Assembly (NCBI RefSeq): GCF_000151315.2
Contig: NW_011887292.1
Location: 1,713,181 to 1,777,180 of the forward strand
Direction: 5' to 3'
Origin: Capsaspora owczarzaki ATCC 30864
Lineage: Eukaryota > Opisthokonta > Filasterea
DNA: 64,000 bases
Shown piece after piece: positions 22,465 to 31,911 of the stretch (position 1 is its first letter; each line of letters starts with the position of its first letter). A program made the position numbers and the translations under genes. Under the pieces are notes generated by a model that did not search any database, had not been told where the DNA came from, and was given only the letters and a program-made list of their open reading frames with translations.

Positions 22465-22494
<30 letters not shown>
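22465..22494. repeat. poly-A run, 30 bases
   Basis: Uninterrupted A30 in the intergenic stretch, the longest A run in the window. Confidence 0.95.
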
Positions 22495-22495
<1 letters not shown>

Positions 22496-22781
22496 CCGGC
22501 GGATGACTGTTTTGTTCTTCCCACTCTATTTTATTGCCGACCTCAACCTGGAGCGTAAGTGTGTGGACTTTGTACGCGTGCGTCTGAAACACAGGGAGGC
22601 GGGATTGGAAAGAGTGTGTGGCAGTGAGAGAGCATGTGTGCTGTGAGAGTGTTTCATTGGCGATATGTGGATCCGGCTGGTCAATCAGCTGAGCGAGCAG
22701 CTGCCGGGCTGTCATCGACCGCGAGACCGAACTTTTGTTGGGGGGGGGGGTTCCATTCTGCGCCTTGAAGCTGACAGTCAA

Positions 22782-22801
22782 GATGATGTTGATGCTGATG
22801 C

Positions 22802-22837
<36 letters not shown>

Positions 22838-22842
22838 CGATG
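22782..22842. repeat. GAT trinucleotide microsatellite
   Basis: About twenty GAT units with a few GTT, GCT or GAC interruptions. It is intergenic, so not under coding constraint. Confidence 0.9.
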
Positions 22843-23177
22843 GTTGTGGTGATCAAAGCATCGTCCCTTCATGAACAAAAAAAAAAAAAAACCGCCGCGT
22901 TGCCGCATGTTCCCCGCCACACATCACACACACACACACATACACCACACACACGTTTTGCCCCCTGATTCCCTTTATGCTGCAGTTCAGTGCTATACCC
23001 CTCGGCCAAACCCCCTGTAGCTTTCCGATTGCTCTGCTGCTGCTGCCTGATCGCTGGAGTGCTCACGTTGAAATGTGTTTGCGGCTCTGTTTTTTTTTTT
23101 TTTTTTTTTTTTCTTTTCTTTTCTTTTCTTGTTTTCCCCTTCTTTCTTTTTTTGCTCTCTGGTGCAGGCTGCCACAC

Positions 23178-23708
23178 ATGTCCGCTGAAATCTTGCAAAA
23201 CGTCGATACCACCACCCGCGCGACGGATCTCGATCTGCCAGTGCTGCGCAAGACGCTGCCCAACGGCCAGTTTGGGGTCTTCACCTCGCGCCCCGTTCTC
23301 GCGGGCGAGGTCTTGATTGTCATGCCCCGCGGCGAGCTCGCGGCGTCGCCCGATCGCTTCACCGTGCAGGTCGGCGTCAACCAGCACATCACTGGCGACC
23401 AGCTCGGCCTGGCCAAGTTCCTCAACCACCACTGCGACGCCAACGCTCAGATGGTCGTTGTTGCCGACGTGGACGCACCGACTGCGTGCGCGCTCCAGGC
23501 AGTGCGCGACATTCCCGCCAACCACGAAGTCACATTCAACTATCTCACCACCGAGTTTGACATGGATGAGAAGTTTACTTGCAACTGCAGCTCGTTGCGA
23601 TGCTACCGCGAGATTCGCGGCTTCCGCCACCTCTCGCCCGACAGCCAGCAACTGCTTGTCAAGTCCTCGCAAGTGGCACCGCATCTTCTCCTGCTCCTCC
23701 AGCAGTAG
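23178..23708 (+). CDS. small SET-domain protein
   Basis: Predicted lysine methyltransferase fold, 176 residues, one coding exon. The SET core shows GQFGVFTSRPVLAGEVL, the cofactor-site motif NHHCDANA (usual form NHSCxPN), and EVTFNYLTTEF (usual ELTxDY). A post-SET zinc-type cluster follows, CNCSSLRCYREIRGF, close to the CxCx4CRGxxRG form. There is no pre-SET region or other domain, so it resembles the short fungal and bacterial stand-alone SET proteins rather than histone-specific enzymes; the substrate is unknown. The start ATG is the first in frame after the acceptor-like site. Confidence 0.85.
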   Translation: MSAEILQNVDTTTRATDLDLPVLRKTLPNGQFGVFTSRPVLAGEVLIVMPRGELAASPDRFTVQVGVNQHITGDQLGLAKFLNHHCDANAQMVVVADVDAPTACALQAVRDIPANHEVTFNYLTTEFDMDEKFTCNCSSLRCYREIRGFRHLSPDSQQLLVKSSQVAPHLLLLLQQ

Positions 23709-25314
23709 AAACAACCCCAGCCGATGATGGCGTGAAATCTATCTGTACATGTATATTTTTTCTTTCTTTTGTTGGCGAGTCGGGGGTGAAAGTTACTGTT
23801 GTGTTGCATTTTCAAACAAAACAAAAAAAAAAAAAAAACACTTGATTACTGCACACAAGCAAGCATGTGGATGTTGGCATCTTCTCCAGGCGTCCGCTCA
23901 GAAACAATGAATGTGCTCAACTCTTTGCCAGCGTTGACCACAGCTTGGTACCAGTCCCCTCCCCCCTCAAGAAACCCAGTTGGTGTGCTTGAAACGCGTC
24001 TGCGCTGGAAAATCCAGATCGGTGTAGCAAACCTCGAAAGCTGCGACCAATCGCATTGTTCCGGACACGAATCAAGCAGCAACCAAGCATGCGGTGGGGC
24101 GTCGACAAGGACTGGCAACAGATGGCCAACGCCGTGCAAGCATTCGCATTCGTCTTTCGTTCATCATTGGACGCCTCCTGTACGTGTCAAAAGTCTCGTT
24201 GGGATGATGCGACAACGCCTCTCAGTGCGCTTGCCTCGTAGCCTCGAAAGAAGCAAACAAAAAGCAGCAACACGGCGAAGGCAAATCTGAACGAACTCGT
24301 ACTTGGAGGATTCGAGTCGAAATTTGCTCATCTGCTCAGACTCGGCACATTCCCAAATCGCAAGTCTCTCTGCTACAACAATTGCTTCCAACCGCTCTTG
24401 TCACAGCCTTCTTCCTTTCTCCCCACCATCCCGCCCCCATTTCCCTCTCTCAGCAATCCAGACGCAGCACGTCCTTTTGTGTGGCAGACACTCTCCCCTT
24501 CTGAGCTGCCTGAAACAACGCTCAGCTTGCAAACTAAAACATTTCATAATTTCGCACATGCACGATGAGGTGAGCGCGCCACATGATGGTCCGCCTGCAC
24601 TCGCTGCGTCGAGAGAGACAGAGAGAGAAGCCGACTCGGATCGGTCGCGGTTTCTGGCTCTCCGTCGTCCCCCCCCCCCGTGTTTCCGCAGCAGCCGGAT
24701 CAGCCACAAGCAAAACAGCTCGAAATCGTGGGACTTTACAGCTGTCGTCTGCAACCAACCCCGCAGCCACGGCGAACTCGCGAGGCGCCGGAACGTAGAA
24801 ACGTAGAAACGCGCGCTCAAGCCGATGCTCCCCCGCGCTCTCTTCCCAAAAGAGTCGTGGATCGGACTCACAGGCGGGGTGCTCCCTACTACTCTGCGTG
24901 TGTTCGCGAAGTTCAAGTTGCTCATCTCTGCTGGCAACACAGACGGGAGCGACGCTCACAAAAAAGCACAAACATGTGCTGCGTTGAAAGAAGAAGAAGA
25001 AAAAAAAAAGGCGGGAAAAGCGAGGAAAGAGAAGCCGCGAGATTGGAACAATGCTTGTCTCTATCAGAATTGTGCAACAAAAGGACTGACACTTACTTTG
25101 ACATGACATAGGAAACAAACAGAATCAGTACTGGAGATCTACTACCAAAGCGTTTAACCGCTTTGACACTTTACACTTTTCCTTCAAGAGCTCCTCTAAT
25201 AGATTTGATTGCTGACCAGTCTTGTTTTTTGAGTCTGAAAATTCCCCCACACTCACGCACACACAAGTTTGTCGCACTTGTGGCAATCCCCCCTATTTTG
25301 AAACAAATCCTTTG
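23709..25314. other. gene-poor stretch between the SET and NADH dehydrogenase genes
   Basis: About 1.6 kb with no gene I recognise apart from weak leftward coding near its left end, listed separately. Composition is mixed, with A runs at 23821-23838 and about 25001-25009. No tRNA cloverleaf or snRNA-like element stood out by eye. The last bases must hold the NADH dehydrogenase promoter. Confidence 0.4.
23846..24139 (-). CDS. possible 3' part of an unrecognised leftward gene
   Basis: An open frame ends at 23846 with a protein-like tail (VVNAGKELSTFIVSERTPG then EDANIHMLACVQ). A second protein-like segment in another minus-strand frame lies just upstream at about 24058-23972 (AAFEVCYTDLDFPAQ, then TRFKHTNWV). 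The two could belong to one gene split by an intron or a base error at the G run near 23955-23970. I do not recognise the family and cannot find a convincing start, so this is weak. Confidence 0.25.
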   Translation of the reverse strand: MHGVGHLLPVLVDAPPHAWLLLDSCPEQCDWSQLSRFATPIWIFQRRRVSSTPTGFLEGGGDWYQAVVNAGKELSTFIVSERTPGEDANIHMLACVQ

Positions 25315-27014
25315 ATGCTGACCGGGAACCTCCCAAAGCTCTTAGCGTTCAGCGGATCTGCTCCAAGTGCGATCGGCGTTGCGGCGGCGCGCAGTCTCTG
25401 CTCTGGAGGCGTACTCGTGGCACACAGCACACCAGGGCCAGGAATGCACAGCGCCGCGCGTGATGCCCCCCGCGCAGTGGCCGCAGCAGAAGAAGGAGTG
25501 GCAAATCCGACCCGCTCTGGTTCTGATGACGCGCATCCCGGGTACGTCCCAGAGCCGACCGAACCCGGCGATCGGCGACACCGCCTCGTCATTGTCGGAT
25601 CTGGCTGGGGTGGCTTCTCGCTCCTCAAGTACGCTGATGCGAAGCGCGTGCACGTCTCGATGGTCTCCGCGCGGCCCTTCTTCTTGTTCACCCCGCTGCT
25701 CGCGAGCACCTGCGTTGGCACCCTCGAGTTCCGCTCCATCCAGGAGCCTGTTCGCAACATGCGGTTCCCCAATGAGGGCGACTTCCACCAGGCGATTGTC
25801 ACGGGAGTCGACACGTCCAAGCAACTGCTCCTGTGTCAGAGCGCGCTGGACGCGTCGTACAAGTACTCGGTGCACTATGACACGCTCGTTCTCGGCGTGG
25901 GAATGCGTCCAAACACGTTCAACATTGAGGGTGTCACAAAGTACGGGCACTTTCTCAAAGAGCTGGCCGATGCGCGCGCCATCCGCGTTCACCTCCTGCG
26001 CAACCTCGAGCTGGCCTGCGAGCCGGGCGTCTCTGCAGAGGAGCGCCAGCGCCTGCTCACTGTCGTGATTGCCGGAGGCGGAGCAACCGGCGTCGAGTTT
26101 GGTGCGGAGCTCCACGATTTTCTCGTCCAGGATTTGCCAAAGCTCTATCCGCACCTGCAAGACCACATCCGCATTGTGCTGGTGGAGCCGAACGACATCC
26201 TCGGCGCATTTGACTCGCGGCTGCGGACGTTCGCCGAGCGCAAGATCCGACAGCGGCGAGACATGACGATCGTCCGCAAGTTTATTGTCGACGTGACGGA
26301 AAAGAATGTGCACTTCAAGGACGGCACCACGCATCCCTTTGGCGTGCTCGTGTGGGTCACGGGTCTGGCACCTTCGCCGCTTGCTGTGTCCCTTTCCCAG
26401 TTTCCAAAGAACAAGCAACACCAGTTTGTAGTGGACCAACAGCTGCGCGTGACGGGCATTCCCAACGTTTACGCTCTCGGCGATTGTGCTGCCATGACCC
26501 CTGCGCTGCCCTGCACTGCCCAGGTCGCGGAGCGCCAAGGTCGCTATCTCGCGTCCGTTCTCAGTAATTTGGGAAGCGATTCGGCCGCCGTTGCGTCCGC
26601 TCCCCCATTTGTCTTCAAGTCGATGGGCATGATGGCGTATGTCGGCGACCACGATGCCATTTCGGATTTGCCTGTGACCAAGCTCTCGGGTAAGGATGCA
26701 TGATTTGTGTCTGTCTTTGCGCAGAAACCCCATACCAATCGAAAAGCAATCAAAAACCAAGCAAAAGAAAGAAAAAAAAAACGGAAAAAAAAAAAAAAAA
26801 AAACGGCATCGCTCTGGATTGCTCTCGTTTGTTTTACCCTGTTCCTTTGGCTGACTCCTTCGTTCGATCACGTATGAATGTTACAGGCATTATGGCTTGG
26901 TGGCTTTGGTTCAGTGCCTACCTCACGCGCCTTGGAGCTTGGCGCTTGCGCCTGCAAGTTCCGTTCGACTGGTTCCGCTCGCGGCTCTTTGGTCGTGATA
27001 TTTCCCGATTTTGA
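25315..27014 (+). CDS. type II (alternative, rotenone-insensitive) NADH dehydrogenase
   Basis: Single-subunit flavoprotein that passes electrons from NAD(P)H to quinone at the mitochondrial membrane without pumping protons. Exons 25315-26689 and 26887-27014, phase kept, 500 residues. The first ~85 residues are Ala/Arg/Ser-rich and contain no fold motif, consistent with a mitochondrial presequence. The FAD site LVIVGSGWGGFSLLKY starts near residue 92 and the NADH site VVIAGGGATGVEFGAEL near 249. The quinone-side motifs FTPLLAST and LGDCAAM, and the AQVAERQGRYLA segment, are present. The second exon encodes the amphipathic membrane-anchor tail (MAWWLWFSAYLTRL to GRDISRF). No EF-hand is inserted. 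Complete by family length. Confidence 0.95.
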
Positions 27015-27318
27015 TTACTTTTGCTCGACTTGTTACATGCAAATACTTGTTGCAAGGTTGCTCGACTCCGACGGGGACGGCACACACAATCGGCTGGACC
27101 CTCGAAGTGCCGGCTGTATGGATGTTTGATGTTGCACTGCTTTCGAGGCTCCTGTTGTCCTTTCAGTGCAAGTCGGGCTACAGTTGCCCTTCTTGCCAGC
27201 TTTGCTGTTTGGACGTTGGTATTAATAAAGAGCTCTGTACGCCACCACTCCACTCGTTTTTCGCGTTGCATTTGGACTTTGTTTTTCCATTTTGTCCAGT
27301 TTGTCATTTTGACAGGAG
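27015..27318. other. intergenic between the NADH dehydrogenase and phytochrome genes
   Basis: 304 bases, same-strand neighbours. Must hold the NADH dehydrogenase 3' end and the phytochrome promoter. No named element is seen. Confidence 0.4.
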
Positions 27319-30300
27319 ATGAGCGATCACGCAACAACACCGCTGTCAGGTACAGCTTTTGCTGCTCAACCACCCGTCTCTCGATCGATTGGTCTTGTGT
27401 GCTTCGTCTTGTTCTCCGTCGCTGTCTCGGTCTCACTGGGGACGGGACTGTTGTTGTTGCTGCTGGTGCTGCTGCAGACGGAAGCGCAAGCAGTGCGTTC
27501 GCACCGAATGAAGCAACGCCAATGGACACCCACGGAACCCCTTCGACAAACACCTCGCAGGACATGGTAGTAGACATGATGGATGTGCTGCCAACGGCGT
27601 CCTCGTGGCTCGCTGCAGTCCAGTCGACGACGCCAGCGCCCGCCTTGGGCAGCGACTCGAACGCGACCGAATCAGCCGACTCTCTGGCCACCGAGCAGCA
27701 GCCCGCCCCACCTCATCCTCATCATCATCATCATCCTCATTATCATCAACAGCAACATCATCAACAACAGCAACAACAACAACAGCAGCAGCAGCAGCAG
27801 CAGCAGCATCACCATCATGATGCTCTGGGACCGCAAATCCGAAACCTCGCGCACCACGGCGATTTGGCCTTTCTGCAGCGCGACGCACTCACGCCCGAGT
27901 CAACGTCCCAGCGCATCATCCGATCGGACTCGAGCCGTGCCGTCCAGACTGGTGTGCAGCAGGTGCTCCATCAAGCCCATCGACGATCCGGCGCCGTCCC
28001 GCTCGTGTGGGGCTCGGAACAGCGCGACGATCAAGCAGCTCACCACCACCCAACGCACCCCGCTCACCCTGCAACGCTACATTCGCGCGAAGATGCTCGA
28101 GGCGAAACGGATCAAGACCACGAGGCTGCCGCCAATGTCTCCATGGCGGCTCATGATGACAACTCGGACAATCTGCAGTCGAGCTGGTCGCAGGAGGACG
28201 AGGAGGAGTTTGATCCGGACGATTTGTTTGCTGCGCTCAGTGTGCCCGGATCGCCAGCGGCCGTCACGTGGATTGTCGGGAATGAGGCCTTGAATGAAGC
28301 CCTCATGCTGTGCGCTTCGGAACCCATCCGAACGCCAGGGCTCATCCAGCCTGTGGGAGCGCTGGTGGTGGTGGATGCCTTGACCGAACAAGTGAAAGCT
28401 GTTTCGGTCAACATTGAGACCTTCACCGGCGCCTCGCTGCCTTCCCTTCAAAACAACACGTTTGAGCAAGTGTTTGGCAAGAGCTGCGCCACTGCTCTCC
28501 GCCGGTTTCGAGACTCGAACAGCAACTCTTACGTCTACCTCCACACATTCCGCCCGCCCTGCAAGAATTACGAGCTCATGACGGTCTCGATGCATCGCCA
28601 AAACAGTCTCATCCTTGTAGAGATTGAGCAGGCCACCAAAGCCGCCATCAGTGGTGATTTGTCCGTGGCCATGAAAGAATCGCTCAAGCTCATCACCGAT
28701 TCAAAATCCGTCCCGGATGTGTGTCAAGGTGAGTTTCACCAGCCAAGCACCACCACCACCACCAGCACCACCACCCCACACATTGTACCCACTGTTTGGT
28801 CCTTGCTCTCTGGCTGCCCCTCTTTGATGACTGACTGATTGACTGACTCCCTGACTGATTGACTGACTCACTGGCTGAATGACACAATTGTTTTGCATCT
28901 TGCTCTCGACACATACACACTCGCCACTACTCCTGTGACCAGTTCTCGCACAAGAAGTGCAACGCCACAGTGGCTTTGATAGAGTCATGGTGTACAAGTT
29001 CGACGAAGATTACAATGGAGAGGTGGTTGCGGAAACGCGCTCGCGGGACGACGTGCCCTCCTACATGGGACAACACTTTCCTGCAGCAGATATTCCTCCA
29101 CAGGCGCGAAAGTTGTACACTATCAACTGGCTGCGTAGTATCGGTGATGTTGACTCGGTCCCGTGTCGAATCGTTTCCGTCGATCCGACCTTCTCGGACA
29201 TGGACGCGCTCTCCATCGACATGACTCCGCTCCACCTCCGCGCCGTCTCAGTCATCCATCTGCAGTACCTTCGCAACATGGGTGTCAAGGCCAGCATGTC
29301 TCTGTCCATCATCCACAAGAAGCGTCTGTGGGGCTTGGTGGCTTGCCACCACTTGTCCGCGGCCAAGTTTTTGCCGGCGCAACAGCGCAGTGCATACGAG
29401 CTGATTGCCGTTGCCTTCAGCGTACACCTTGGAAACCTCCGAGATGCCGAGTACCAGCAGTATCTGAACACAACCGCCAACCATATTTCACGCATCCTCG
29501 CCAGCACCGCAGACCGCTCCACAACGTTGGTCGACCTACTCCGGCACCACATGGAAAGCTTCCTCGCTGCATTCGGGGCCAACGGTGCTGTGCTGATCAA
29601 CGGCGACGACAATTCGCTGCGAGTGGGCAATCCTGCGTTCTTGGCGCTCGACTGGCTCGAGGTTTTGAGAGCTTGGTTGGTTTCGAGCGTCTCACTGCCA
29701 CTCGTCTTCCGCTCTGACTCGATGCGGCGCCACTTTTCTGCCACTCAGTCGCCGGATGTCGCTGTGGTTCCTTCCGGCGGCATCATGGTGATTCCAATCG
29801 ACCATGTTCATGGAATCTTCCTGGCGCTCTTTCGCAACGAAATCACCCAAACCGTCTCGTGGAGTGGCGCCACGCCCGAAACCGTCAAGGTTCGCCAAGA
29901 CGGTCCAGCTGGCAGCACCGCCGCCATCCTTGCACCTCGCGTGTCCTTTGAAAACTGGCGAGTGGAGTATCGCGATCGGTGCTTGCCTTGGACGGATGTG
30001 GAGCTCAAAGAGGCCTCGGTCCTTCGAACGGCGCTCGCTCAAGTTGCCGCAACCGAGCGGATGGGAGCTGTCGTCATGGGGAGCGCCGCTCCAGCACCAA
30101 TGACCACCGAACCGCGTCCACTGAAAGTTGGCATGGTGGTCGCTTCTACAACACCCTCCTCGCCAGGCTCGCTAGCAACTGCACCCAGCACACAAAAGCA
30201 GAGTGACTCCATTGCAATGCATGCAACCTTTTCTGCTGCCCATGCGGTCCAGCGGGTTATATCCATCCTGAATACTCCGTCGACCGAGACCGTTGGCTCA

Positions 30301-31377
30301 CAGGGCCTATCCACGCTTGTCAAGAGCAACAGCGCAGCGTCTGGCGTTGTGTCCGATCGGCAGGTCTTTGATCAAGGTGCTGGAGCAAGCGACACGGAAG
30401 CCGCTGTGGACCAAGCGCGTTTGCTGGAACAACAGCAGCAGCAGCAAGCTGTCACAAAGCTGATCGAAGCTGCAAAAATGGACACATCCCTCATGGTGCT
30501 CGACGTTCAGCCCATCCATTTGCGACGTCGCTTCTCGCAGTGGCTCGCGGCAGTGACCCAGCAGTTGCTCTCGCGGTTGAATTGCAACATCACCACCACC
30601 ATCAACCCATCTTGCGACATTGTCATCCTGTCCGACCCCATCAAACTGCAGTCCGCACTGAGCAACATTGTTTTTGCAGCCTCGCAAATGGCTGACGTGC
30701 AAAAGTGCTCGCTGGAAGTGACAGTCACCTCTGTCGCCGCCGCTCATGCTCCAGTGGTGGCCCCGCTCTACTTTCAGAAGCCCGCGGCCGGTGTGTCCCT
30801 CTCGACAAGCCCGGCCGGCGCAGCGACACTACCGGCCCAAACGCCCGCTCTGCCTGTCGCACCGACGCCCGCCACGACGTCCGGTTCATCGGAGCGATCC
30901 CGCGAGGTCTTGTCGGTGGGTGTTCGTATCCCGCACCTCATCCCTCACGTCATTCAGGACAACGTGTTGCCTGACATTCAGGCTTTGGCGTCGGCGCGCC
31001 ACCTGGCGGCAGCGCTCGGAGGAACCGTCCAGACCTCCTTCCCTAGCGGCGCAAAGCAGCCCGAGTCGCTCACGTTCTTCCTGCGCATTCCCGTTGATGC
31101 CGCCAAAACCGTGTCTGCTGTGCCCCACACGCATGTCGACCCTATTTTTGCCAAACCAGCCGTGCCACACGTGGCCAAGCGCAGAGCAGAGAGCAGTAGC
31201 AGCAGCACCCCGCTTTCGCTTGCCCAAGTCTCTGTGCACGTCGTGGACAATGCTGATGTGCGAATGCCGCTGTGGCGCTACGTGTTTGAGTGGTTGAAAG
31301 TGGGCAGCGCCACGTACTATCCCGACGTCGCGAGCCTGCTTCGGGCTTTGCGCCAGACTGACGTTGCTCCGGGCGCC

Positions 31378-31423
<46 letters not shown>

Positions 31424-31704
31424 GCAGCAGCAGCAACCACATGGTGGTGCTTGCTCACGTCGACATGCCAGAGATCTCTTTGCTTGTCAGCACGATGAGC
31501 ACTGAGCAGATTCCACTCATCTTGGTCGTTCCACACTCGCGCATGACCGCTGAAGAGGAGCATTGGCGCTCGCTTCCCGTCCATGCTTGTCTCTCCTTCC
31601 CGCTCGAGCCTGCGACCCTCTCGGCTACTCTGACTCGGATTTCTCAGCATAACCGATCGGACGGCGGACATGCCTCAAAGAAAGCCAGACTAGAGCCCCA
31701 GTGA
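27319..31704 (+). CDS. phytochrome photoreceptor (PAS-GAF-PHY) with degenerate kinase and receiver
   Basis: Red/far-red light receptor of the bacteriophytochrome/fungal type. Exons 27319-27349, 27478-28728, 28943-31704, phase kept, 1347 residues. Residues 1-250 are low complexity with His/Gln runs. The PAS domain has the biliverdin-attachment Cys at about 289 (CASEPIRTPGLIQPVG). GAF holds HFPAADIPPQARKLY (pocket Asp about 477), VIHLQYLRNMGVKASMS (pocket His about 533) and LWGLVACHH (His 563). PHY keeps the tongue motif APRVSFENW with PRxSF at about 759. Spacing between these residues is close to known phytochromes. The output half is recognisable but degenerate: no clear phosphoacceptor His box, an N-box-like DPIKLQSALSNIVFAAS lacking the second Asn, no DxGxG loop, and a receiver-like end in which the phospho-Asp position reads His (LAHVDMP, about 1266) and the conserved Lys reads Phe (LSFPLEP). 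A poly-Asn run lies inside the receiver. Confidence 0.92.
28826..28875. repeat. TGAC-type tetranucleotide repeat in the second phytochrome intron
   Basis: Imperfect tandem TGAC/TGAT units, about twelve, between the donor at 28729 and acceptor at 28942. Intronic, no coding effect expected. Confidence 0.8.
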
Positions 31705-31911
31705 TGAAACGTGTTGCTCCAAGATTGCAAATTAGTTTTTTTTTGTTGTTGTTTTTTTTTTTTTTTTTTGGAATGGAGGTGGTTTTCAGAATACAAGGGG
31801 GGAAAAATCGATTAGTCAAAATAACAAAGAGCAAGGGGGGGAGAGATGTTCAAAGTAGCGGGAAGGGCGAAGGTTTTTGGCAACCGAGAGAACAGCTTCG
31901 GTGTCACAGTT

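Larger units (their letters stand above)
21949..23177. other. intergenic, simple-repeat rich, upstream of the SET gene
   Basis: Contains a 30-base A run (22465-22494), a G run (22741-22750), GAT trinucleotide repeats (about 22782-22842), a CA/CACA stretch (about 22918-22955) and a T run before an acceptor-like GTGCAG at 23162-23167. The last, with a donor-like GAGCGTAAGTG near 22552, may frame a 5' UTR intron of the SET gene. No gene is supported. Confidence 0.45.

Noticed and set aside
24303-24806. 167-codon rightward open frame in the gene-poor stretch
   Set aside because: Ser/Arg/His-rich translation with no conserved look, overlapping equally long frames on the other strand; no splice or start support.
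27554-27900. His/Gln-rich segment considered as a separate metal-binding small protein
   Set aside because: It is in frame with the phytochrome and joined to it without a stop; low-complexity leaders are common in this genome.
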